A DNA stretch of 64,000 nucleotides from Luscinia megarhynchos (Eukaryota > Chordata > Aves > Passeriformes > Turdidae). The translations under genes and the position numbers were made by a program. Positions within the stretch are counted from its first letter, which is position 1. Every line of letters begins with the position of its first letter. Location: assembly GCA_034336665.1 (NCBI GenBank), contig CM067592.1, positions 49,493,783 to 49,557,782 on the forward strand. The letters run 5' to 3'. The notes beneath the pieces are model-generated. The model worked only from the letters and a program-made list of their open reading frames with translations, was not told the origin of the DNA and did not search any database. Positions 1 through 10,500 of this stretch are shown here, in pieces.

Positions 1-20
1 AGACTGTGACCTTAAAAAAT

Positions 21-605
21 TGTGGTGGGTTGACCTGGGCTGGGTGACTGGTGCCCACTAAGCTGTTCTATCACTTCCCCTTCCCAGCTGGATGGGAGAG
101 AGAGTAAGATGGAAAATGACTTGTTGATTGAGATCAGGCAGTTTACTAAAGCAAAAGCAAAAATTTATGCACACACAAGCAAAGAGGAAGAAGATAATTT
201 TATTCTCTACTTTCTGTCTGCTAAGCCATATCTGGCCATTTCCTGGGGAGTGGGACTTCAGGATGCATAGAAGTTGTTCTGGAATGCAAACACTGTAAAA
301 AATGAATGCCCCCTGTTCCTCCTTCCCTCAGCTTTTTGTCTGAGCTGACATCATATGCCTTGGAATATTGCTTTGGTCGGTTTGGCTCAGCTGTCCTGGT
401 TGTGTCCCCTCCCAGGACGCTGGCACCCCCAGCCCCCTTGATGGAGGGAGGAATGTTGGAGAGACAGTGTGGTGCTGTGCCAGTGCTGCCCAGCAATAGC
501 CAAAACACTGGGGTGTTATCAGCACCTTTCCAGCTACCTGTGCAAAGGGCAGCAGCACTGTGGGGGCTGTTAGGGGGAGATGAGCTCCTGCTCAGCCTAC
601 ACTGC
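21..605 (+). mobile_element. Endogenous retrovirus LTR (solo or truncated), avian type
   Basis: The stretch begins TGTGGTGGGTTGACC and runs through a pattern I recognise from bird LTRs, including ACATCATATGCCTTGGAATA near 350 and CAAAACACTGGGGTGTTATC near 500, to about 605. The orientation is set by the TG-type start. It ends about 350 nt before the CpG island. Edges and family are from memory; no target-site duplication could be identified. Confidence 0.6.
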
Positions 606-959
606 ACAAATGTAGCAAAAATGGTGCAAAGAAGCTTTTGTCGCCTCCTTTTTTGTGGCTCGAGAAACAAGCTAGTTTTTTTGACAGCTGTCACTTGAGC
701 TCACGTCTGCCGTGGGACTGGTCCTGGAGCTCTCGGGAGATGTGGCCGGCTGTCCCCGCGCCACCTGCAGGAGGCAGAGCAGGAGCGGGGGACCGGGCGC
801 CACGCTGTCTGCTTCCAGACGTGCCCCAGCGACGCCTCGCCTGGGGCCCCTTGCCGAGATGCTCCTTGCAGACATCACGTATGGCATCGCACAGTCTGGG
901 AAAAAGACGCGGTGTGGTGGTCTCTGAGCAGCCCAGAAGGGCAGGGGAGGTCTGTGAAG
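606..959. other. Interval between LTR and CpG island, nothing recognised
   Basis: About 350 nt of mixed composition. No exon, RNA gene or clear repeat seen. Open frames that cross it run into the GC-rich island and have no protein-like features. Confidence 0.5.
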
Positions 960-1186
960 CGCTTTTATGCCCTTCGGGAATTGGCCGTGGAACGGGCACT
1001 CGGCAGCGCAGCGGCGGGGCGTGGCCATGCCAGCAGTGGGCGGGGCCGCGCCCTGCTGTGGGCGGGACTCTCTGCCCTCCCCCTGCTAGCGCTCCCAGGG
1101 CCGCGCGGGGGCGCCCCACGCCGCTCCCGTCCCGTCCCGTCCCGTCCCTGCGCCGCCGTGCCGAGCGCGGAGCCGGCGCGGCCGTC

Positions 1187-1208
1187 ATGGAGGTCAGCGC
1201 GGACTCCG
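1187..1208 (+). other. Possible alternative first coding exon of ECPAS
   Basis: ATG at 1187 begins 22 nt (MEVSADS plus one base) before a GT donor (gtcagt at 1209). It ends one base into a codon, as exon 1 does, so splicing to exon 2 at 8538 would keep the ECPAS frame. The donor is weaker than gtaagt of exon 1, and the site lies upstream of the TATA-like box. No transcript evidence. Confidence 0.25.
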
Positions 1209-1323
1209 GTCAGTGCTGCCCCCGCAAACCTCCTCCTCGGGGCCCGCCGGGCGGGGCGGCGGCGGCGGGGCTGGGCCGTGAATGCGACGGGGGCGGGCGG
1301 CGGGGACGGCGGCTCTCTCTAAA

Positions 1324-1329
1324 TATAAA
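1324..1329 (+). promoter_or_regulatory. ECPAS: TATA-like box
   Basis: TATAAA inside the GC-rich island, 193 nt upstream of the start codon. If it is used, transcription would begin near 1350-1360, giving a 5' UTR of about 165 nt. Inferred only; it may instead be a chance AT-rich patch in a dispersed CpG promoter. Confidence 0.35.
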
Positions 1330-1521
1330 CCGGCTGTGACAGAAGAGCGGGCGCTGCCGCTGTCGAGGGGATCCGCAGGGAGCAGGAGGAGGAGAAGGAG
1401 GGGGTGGAAGAGGTGGAGAGGGAGGAGGGGAGAGGCGGCCGCCGGCCCGGTGCCGGTGCCGGAGAGGGGTGGGAGGCGCGGAGCGTCTCTCGCCGCCTCC
1501 CCTCCCTCCCCAGCCGGCAAC

Positions 1522-1549
1522 ATGGCCGCGGCCGCTCAGGACGAGCTCA
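1522..1549 (+). CDS. ECPAS: ECPAS coding exon 1
   Basis: Residues 1-9 (MAAAAQDEL) plus one base of the next codon. The ATG sits in a good context (AACATGG). The donor is gtaagt at 1550. The exon lies in the CpG island about 190 nt downstream of a TATA-like box. Confidence 0.93.
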
Positions 1550-4500
1550 GTAAGTGCTCGCGGCGCAGGGACTCGCAGCGGGGGCTGGCGGGCGGGCGGG
1601 CGAGCGGGCGGGCGGTCCAGGGCTTCCCCGCAGAGGGTCTCCTCTGCGGTGGGGGCCCGGCCCCCGGCCCGGCCGGGCGGTGACGGCAGCAGGGCCGGAC
1701 CGGCCCTGGGAGGCCATGTCGGGAAGCGGAAAGCGGGAGCAGCGGCGCCTCCGCATCCCTGGCCCCGCCGCGGACACAGCGGCTGCGTGACCTTGCGGGG
1801 CGGCGGCGGCAGCTCCTGGCCGGGACGGAGCCTGGGGTCGCCGAGATTCCCGGCGCAGGGGGAGCGGCCACCGCCTACCGCTCCTGAACGGGCACGGGCG
1901 GCAGCGCCTCTGCTCGCCGTGCTGTCGCCCCGCGTTGTGCCAGTGCCGTGTTCGAGCCGCAGCAGCGGTGTGCCGCGAGGCGGGCTGGCGCGTCCAGGGG
2001 CGGGTTCCCGCAGCCCTGAGGCGCCGTGCCGGGCGGTGGGTGCGGGAGCGCGGCGCGGCCGCCCCTGCGGCGCTCGGCACATGACCGGAGGTGCCGCGCC
2101 GCCGAGCGTTCGAGACGGCGGAGCTCGGCCCTGCCTTCTTGTCACCTCCAAAGCCTTTCTCAGAGACTCTGGGAAAGCATGCGATTAGCTGCTCTTTGGA
2201 GAAGCCTATGGAACTTTAAAAAAGAGCGGTTTTTCTTCTCTTGCTTTTCGTGGCCTGCCATAAAGCTGGTTCTTATCTGGGAAGAGTTAATAGCAAAATA
2301 GCATATGACTCAGCCAAATGAGAGGGCCTTTGGTTGCCCTGAAATAGTACTTGGCTGTCGTCAGAGACGAAGGGCAGAAGAAATGCTTTGAGCATATTTG
2401 AGCACTATTGGCTTTCAGTACTAAAGAATTTCTGTGCTGTGCTGTTTCTTAATTTGTGGGGTTTTGTTTGTATGTTTTAATTGTGAGCTTTTGCACAGAC
2501 AACATCCTAATTCTTTGTTAGATGTTACTGAAACTAGGCTGAGTGATATGAAAATGGTGGGGATGTCCCTTATGTAGCCAAGGTCCCATGGTGGAGTAGA
2601 GAAGAATCTTGATCCTGTACTCTTCCTAGAATTGGAGGACCCAAATGCCACGCTATTTTTTCCATTGGCAGCTGGGATAAGTGATGTAGGGACAGTGAAA
2701 GTTCTCACTGCTGCTATCCTCCAAGAGATTCTGTTAGTTTTACAATGCTAATGTGATTCCACTTGGTGAAACCAGTCAGTGTGAGACCCCTTCCTTGTAA
2801 CTCCTTGGCTTTTATCTGTGTGTAGTCTAGCTTTCCAGGCTCCAAATCTGCTTTTGCAAAAAATTAGTCCTCAGCCTTGTGCCTGTTGCTACACAGCCCT
2901 TTCTCTTAAGCTGGGCCAAAAGGACAAATGTCCCTAGACTGCGATTCACATTAATAATTACATTATGCCATTCATGCCTTTGACTGCTGCATCCTTCAAA
3001 AATGAGGGAGTTTTATTGCTTTGCTTAGAAGTCTTTTCTTCTTTGAGTGGAGGGAGGAATGTCTCTTTGGATTTTTTTTTTTAATTTATTATTTTTTTTA
3101 TTTAGTGTGTTTATTTTGTGGTACCTCTCTGTCACTGAGTACTATATCTCAGTACTATAATCTTAAATTAAAAAATATTTAAAGCTAATGGAAAAAAGAG
3201 TAACTTCATGTAGAGAAGGAGAGGAAACTAAGCCTCCATGTGGGCTTGCTGTCTTTTGATACATTCAGATAGTTTAATTTCAGCATATTTGGAAAGACAT
3301 TTTTTTATAGGATGATGACTAGTCTTGAAATAACAAGAATAAATACCATTAGTTTTAGGTTGAAAAACCAGGTTTCCTTGCTTTATATTCACATGGCTGT
3401 AGGAAGCTTTCATCTATAGCCCCCATCAAACACGGAAACTTTGTGTAAATGCTATGTAAGGGATGCTTCTCGTTTTAGAGAACAGATTGATTGGAGGCAG
3501 CATAAGATATGACAGTTTAGAAATTAATGCAAAATCACTAAGTTGGCCCTAAAGCCATGAGTTCAAATGCAAGAGAGACAAGTCATCCGCTCAAATGGAG
3601 AACCTGTGCCTGGCATATTGCAAATTATTTCGGTTCTGGTGTACTATTCAAGCTTTTATGTAAGCTTTTCTATAAAATGAGATAATAGGATGGGGAAAAA
3701 CTATAATATACCCCCCTCCAACAGGCCTTCCTAGCCTTTTTGAGTGAAATCTTATAAAACAACCTGCTGACTGTCCTGTTTGTACAAGTGCTCCCTAAAG
3801 TGTTTTGGTTGTAGGCACACAGTGGGTTACTGGTGGAGACAGGAATAGCACCAGCAAATCCTGGCTCACTGTTTGCTGCTATAATCATACTAGATATATT
3901 TTCTCCCAGAGTCTAATAGCATTTGAACAAGAATTTGACTCCTATTTTAGTAGCTGCACAGCAGATGAGCACTTTAGTCTTTCTTCTGCATATGAAACAA
4001 TGCAGAAGCAGTTGCTTAGCTCTAGAGAGACAAAAGGTTGTGTTAGAGCTTTTGCTTTAGTAGGCAGCTGCCCCTAAAACTACCCCTCCCATGTAGGAGG
4101 TGAAGTTGAAATGCTTTTATGCCCAAGACTCTTTATTTGGTCCTTTGGAGAAAATGTGGGGGAATGCTTGTGCATGTAATGGTTCTGCAGAGTTCAGGTA
4201 ATAGAGGAGGGTTTCAGGGGTTTTTGTCTGATTTACTGAAACCATTAGAAATTATTTATTTAGCAGTTCCACCAATCTGTCTAACTAATAGTTCTTAGGA
4301 AAGTAAAGATGAATTCTGACTTCATGCAGAGGTCTCCTCTGTTCTGCAGAGGACTCAGACACTCTTTTTAATTCCTCAGATGTTTTGTGGTTAACAGTCA
4401 AACTATGAAGTACAGCTAGTTTGACATGTGCTAGCCCCAGCAGTTTCTTGTGTCAGTTTTCATAAAAGGAAGGGTGTGTGTTTTACTTGATACTCTGCTA

Positions 4501-7500
4501 CACAAATGTGCATTGCTGAGGGGTCTGTGTGGAATAACTGGTGTGCTGTGCATAATATCTATAAATACCAGAGGGAGCTGATTTGAAATGGAACTGTGCT
4601 CGGCTGAACTGAGAGATTTCTGTGATAAAAATGCAGATAAACAGTGGCATAGCTATGTCAGTAAAGTCAGGCTTTTTTTTATATATATAATTAAAATAAT
4701 GAGGGTAAACTCTTTGAATTCTTGGCTGTATTGAGGTAGCTATTTCACTGTTTATCCATATTTTTATCCTTTTTGTGTCTTTCTCTCAGTTCTCTTTGAC
4801 AGGCTCTCTGTCAGTATTTACCAAATGAAAGGAAAGGGCATGTTTTTTCTGTGAGCAGGCTGTGAGGTTTTACTGTTACCTTAGGTGACCAAAAGGTCAG
4901 TTCTGAGGTAATAAAATTACTCTGACCTTTTTATGGTGATATTGCAGGATTTGGAAATTAGTGTATCATTGTCAATGTAGCTTTTTTGTAGAATTTGTAT
5001 CCTTTCCCTGTGATTCCTTTCTTTTTTGTCTTTGCAAGGTTGTTAAGTGCTGAAACCTGTATTCCTCCTTGTAGTCTTAAATTGAGATTGGAAAGAACCA
5101 GAAGTGAAACGCATTTTCTCATAGATAGGTAGCTCATTGCCATGGTAACTTGGGAATTACAGATTACAGATACACCATGTAAGTTTACACAAATTGGACA
5201 CTGGTGTTGGAAATACGGATACAAAGATGTATCTTGGTTTTCTGCCCCTTTGTTTTTTGCATACAATGAAAGGAAATGTCTTCTTCATATGCAATGCTTT
5301 TTGTTTGGTTCTCCATATTTATCTTTGTCTTCTTGTAAACACCTTTTTTTCCTCAAGAAAGTGCCACAAAATTGGCATTTTTTAATGGAAGTACTACACA
5401 GCAGCATAAAAAGAAGTGGCTGTGCCAAAATACATGCATAAGTGTTTCAAATTCTGCGTGGACTTAGTTGTACATTTTTTAAAAGTAGAACTACTTACCG
5501 ACTCTTTTAGCTCATGGAACTTATTCATTGTTGTGTTGTGGTTTTTAATCCATAGTAAAATGCTAACTTTCATGGCTGTGGCACACATATGATGCTTCTA
5601 AAATTGGTTTCTGGTTCCTAAGGCTTTTTCCAAACGGTTTTTGTCCTTTCTGCCCCCCCTCCCATCCTCCTTGCTATGTGGTAAAGCAAGTTAGACATCT
5701 TGCTTTATTTATTTCTACTATCAGATAAGCTCCTAAAATTGCAATTGTGCAGTTTTTTGGTTGGCAGTAGGGGCTGTAAAATCAAATGGGAAGATTATAG
5801 CTTTATGCTTAAAAACTTGGGAAATGCACGACGTGTGGAATTGAGTCCAGTTGCGAGCCAACTGTCCTGTTTGATATCTGGTGCACAGTGGTCTGCCTGT
5901 TGGCTGAGGCTGAGTGGAGGCTGTGAAGAGACATGAAGGAGGGAAAGACACTTTCCTCATGCCAGCCAGGAGGTCTGCAGCACACATAAAGACAGGACAC
6001 AGCATCTGGAGACCCAGATACTTCATCTACACTTACTTTCCTGGACCATTGTGTCTGATGCTTTAAATCTCCAGTGTTTATGCTTTCATGTAATGAATGC
6101 TGTCAGCTTGAGAAATGGTCTTAATTGTTAGTAGAACAAAAACCGTGGAGGAAATATTTGATGTACAATACTTGGGAGGTTATATGGCTCTTTGTTTTCC
6201 TCTCCCATTGCTATGGATACAGACTGTCTCAGCAGCAAGTGAGAGTGCTCTGACAAACTCCTGACTGGTTTCTTAACTACATTCAGGCGACCAGTATCCT
6301 TGAATTTGTTGAAGAGTCTTGTAATGATTATGATTAAGGACAGAATATCTGATGACTTGAAGTATTGGGGCTTAAATGGCTTTGCAGCAGAGGCATGAGA
6401 AAAGTAATAAACTTGTCTCACAGGCAGTGTAAAGAAGGGGGTAGCTTTTTGTCCTGCTGATCTCTGTTGTTGTTGTTGGTATTATTTCCACCATTCTGGT
6501 TGCTGCTTGAAACAAGAGAATAATGGAAGAAGCTGGAAGTGGGGCAGATGATTGCAATTCAGTGCATTGCTATATTTCCTGAGTGCACATGCAAAGTGGT
6601 TTCTCTGCCTTTCAGAACTTGTGTGTGTAGTCCAGCGACTAGCAACAAATGGCTTTAGAACTTCAGCTGTGTTTCCTTACACTTGTTTTTGATATGTTGC
6701 TATGTGAGAGAACATGTTGAGAAAGTTCCTCAGTTGACTTGCTTGAGGATGATGGATCTGCAGTGTTTTCCTGGCATTCTGGGTCCAAGGGGAAATATTT
6801 GATAGTTTATATTAATTGTTTGAGTAATTTCAGCTGCTTGATGTGACTTCAGTAGCCCCTTACTGCCTGTGGGGTCGTGAGACATCAAGGAGGTCCTTGA
6901 ATGGGGGCTCATTGGGATGGGAGGAGTGGAGGAAGTATGACACAAAAAGGAAGGTGAAAAGAAATCAAATGTCATGATTTTTAGAAAAATTGAAACATGA
7001 GATAAGTGTTGTAAAGCCATTGACTAACTGACAACCTGAATGGTCTGTGAAATCTGAAACAAGATTGACTCTTATCTTCAGTTTATATTATAGACGCTGC
7101 AGAGTTTTGGCTTGTAGTTTCTTGATAGTAAAATTTCATCATTCTCTGTCTGTTCAGCTGCCTGTCATATTTGCTCAGCAGAAAATGAAATCTTGGAAGG
7201 GATATGTTGTTTAATGTGCATCTGGCAGAGGAGGAATGGTGATAGGAATGCAGGGATAGCACAGGTTTTAAAAATAGGACGGTAAAGGCTTCTGAAGCTA
7301 AATCATCATAAGTTTGCTGGTTAGAATTGTATTTGTGTTTTTCCATCCGTTATGTTCACTTTGGTTCTAACCATATACATTCACCTCAGTCATTACTGTT
7401 GCTCTGTACCAGGGCTTTTTTTCCTTTTTTTTCCCCCCCGTTGTAGTCCTTTACAATCAACTTGGTGATCCTTCTGCTCTCCTCCGTCTCTCTCTAATCT

Positions 7501-10500
7501 CATCTTACTGTAGGTCACTTTACTTTAGTCTTTAGAGAAATGATTTCCTCCTTGTAGGATGTCTTAAGACATTTAGCCCTTCAAAAGCATTGGGTCTCCT
7601 TGCTACCTGTGGGTCTGGGCTTCATTGCTGCAGGATGAAAAACAGATACTTCTGGTCCTGTGCACAAGGACTCTTCTCTGTCCAGCTCTTGGGAATGCTG
7701 CTGTTGCAGGGAAGGCTATGTTTTGCTTCTGGTGTAGCTGTTGGGGCAGCTGCATGCTGCCACTTAAAACCTTGTTTTTATGAAAAAAAATGGTCCTCAC
7801 CCTTTGTGTTTCAGGTATTGATATATTGATATTGTCATCTGTTTTTGTGAAATGATTTGTTGTTTGTTCTTTTCTGGGTTTGAGGTGTAGAGCAGCTGGC
7901 CAGAGGAAGACGAATTAAAACACACCAGCCACTTTATAGAGTGGTAATAGGAGCAAAATAGCCTTTCCTACATTTCACGCTTGTGCTCTTACTCCTATTG
8001 ATGATAGTGCTGTCTTTTTGAAAACAGATCAGCTACTTATAACAAACAAGTAACTGGTTCAGGCAACGTTTGTTCAGATTTTCTGGGAGACTGAAGTGCC
8101 TCAGCGCACAGATGCTGGACAGGTTAGCCTGTGTCAAGATATCATATGAATACTCCTGTAACCCTAACCTGTGAGTATCAAGTTTACCCTGGAGCAGTTG
8201 TCTCAAGCTTCAAAAAACGTGATTTTTCACTCTAGCTTGTTTATTGTGCTTTCAGGTGTGCGGACTGTACATGCAAAGACAGCATTAATTGCTTTTGTCT
8301 TTGCTAGGAGAGGTCTCCATGTACTTGTGAAGGCTAGTACTGGACCTAGGGCTGGTTTCTACCATCAAGAGTTTTCTCAGTGTTAAAAATCTTTGATGAG
8401 TACTGTTGATATATAAGTACTCTAATGACTGCAGCATTTCTTGTAAGTCCATTAGGGGACGTTCAGAAAAAGTTTTCCTGCTACAGGAATTTTAAGTTTC
8501 AACCAGTTTCTATTTTTTTTTCTTTAATTAATTGCAGATCAGCTGGAGCGTGTATTCTTGCGTCTTGGCCATGCAGAAACAGATGAGCAGTTGCAGAACA
8601 TTATTTCCAAATTCCTACCGCCTGTTCTCCTCAAGCTGTCCAGCACACAGGAAGGAGTTCGCAAAAAGGTAAGGGTTCAATTTACCGTAAAGATGCACTG
8701 TTCTGATCAGGGAGAAGGAAATGTCCGTGTGTATAATGACTTGCTGTGCTTGGATGTTCTCTGTTGAGAAAATTACTCTTTGAGGAAAAATTATCATTAC
8801 TGTAGTAGGGAGTTGGTTCGTTACACCTGTTAGAGCTTAAACAAAACAGTCAGTGCCTGTGTCAGCACGGGCTTTGCAGATGTGTGGAGGCTGTATTTGT
8901 TTCCACTTGAGGCCAGCTAGCTCTGCGTTAGCTTGGGACTGAGCCTTGCTGCCATAGAGACAGTTGTCTTGGCTTCCAGGGCTGTTGTGCTTCCACCTGA
9001 CTTAGGGCACATGTGAAGCAAGCTTGCTTCTGTGCACAAAGTACCATGAAGCAATACTCATTGATGTCATTCGCTTGGCTGATAACTGGAAAAAGAGCAA
9101 GAACCAAGTAATTTTGAAGATGGCCTGTGATACCTACCTGAAAAAATTCAGTTCCCTGGTACAGAAGGCAGCTTTATCACAGAATTTGTTCAGGTACCTT
9201 AATATATACCTGAATGACCAAAACTGTTTGGTTTTTGCCTGTAACCAGGCATAAGGAGCAAGGACCAAGCAGTTTTAGAGGTGGAATTTAATATGTAACT
9301 GGGGAATTCAGTTTCCTGCATCAGGTTTTAGGTCTGGTAGTAGGAGTGGACTGGAACATTTTGGAGCAGAGTGCAGATGATATGTTGGGGCTTACTGGTG
9401 GAAAATAAGCTTTTCATAAGTCCCTCTGTCTTGTAGAAATAGGGAAATGGTCATTCAATGCACTGTCACTGCATTTACAAGTAGATTTCAGAACCTGCAA
9501 GTAACTGTAGCATAGATTTTTCTCAAAGTTTTACGCAAAACATGGCCCTGAGAGTGATTACATGAAAGTGGATCTATGGATGTCACGCCATTGCACTGTG
9601 CTGAGGGACAGATAACTCAGACACGTTGTTCTTCTGAACCTGATTACCATGTGTGCTTGAAGCTGTGAAGAAAGGCATTTAACCGGCTGATGAAATTTCT
9701 TAGGGTATTTTTGTATGCTTTTTTTTCTCTAAGCTGGAATGTGTTGTCAGTTATTTTGGAGTGTTGGGAGATTTAGGAAAGGGGGAGGACTAGTCTTTTG
9801 AAAATTAAATTTTAAGAGACCTCTTGAAATCACACAACCTACTTAAGGTGTATTGTAGTAGTAGTAGTAAATAGTTTTTGTGTTAGAGTGAATAATGAAA
9901 TAAAATGCATTTCTTCTTCATTTTAGGTGTTTAAACTATTGATTTTCATTCACACCAGATGATAATAGAATAGCAATTATAGAACTTCTGCGTACTTCTT
10001 GATATTTATCGGATTCATTGCCTCCGTGTAGATTACCCTGAATTTTGCCCTTGCTATGTCAGTGAAGGGCATTTCACTTTCTCCACATTCTGTTTTCATA
10101 ATAAATTCAAAATATAGCAAGGAGGCTCTGTATGGTGGAATTTTTTCTATTTGATACTTTTCACATAGCAAAATAAATTATCAATGAGATAGAGGTGAGG
10201 GGAAGGCTATGCCAGTGTTTCATTCTTATTGATATCAGTGAATATTTAATATGTAGTGTATAATCTGCAAGTAAATTTCTTCCATGTGCACGTTCCCTTT
10301 TCCATTACTTGCATTGGAACCCAGTTTGTCAATCTTCTTGCTCTTATATGTTGTTTAATGTAGTGGGAAAACATGCCAAGAATTTTGCTAAGAATTGCCT
10401 TTTCAAATACCTAGCTTTCCATTGCTAATTTTGCCTGTTGGATAACTAGGCAAAATTAGCAGTGTCTGGTGGTTGTTGTTCAACACCAGCTTAAATTGTG

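Larger units (their letters stand above)
960..2110. promoter_or_regulatory. ECPAS: CpG-island promoter of ECPAS
   Basis: GC and CpG content rise sharply at about 960 and fall after about 2110, the only such stretch in the window, and it surrounds exon 1. It contains GC boxes at 1038-1046 (GGGCGGGGC) and 1060-1067, four CCCGT pentamers at 1126-1145, a TATA-like box at 1324 and a purine-rich 5' UTR stretch at about 1378-1435. Broad housekeeping expression fits a proteasome cofactor. Long open frames on both strands here are a by-product of high GC. Confidence 0.85.
1550..8537. other. ECPAS: ECPAS intron 1 (6988 nt)
   Basis: The first 560 nt are CpG island. The rest is AT-rich with no recognised exon. 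Visible features are a T-rich stretch at about 3069-3110, an inverted repeat with nuclear-receptor half-sites at 4883-4931 and a short TGT repeat near 6464. No further retroelement was recognised. Confidence 0.7.

Noticed and set aside
638..2188. Several long open frames on both strands across the CpG island (for example 638-1339, 1469-2188 and 1210-2151 on the - strand), which might suggest a divergent neighbouring gene.
   Set aside because: They are rich in Pro, Arg, Gly and Ala as expected from GC-rich DNA. They overlap one another in several frames, and none has a recognisable domain or matching splice structure.
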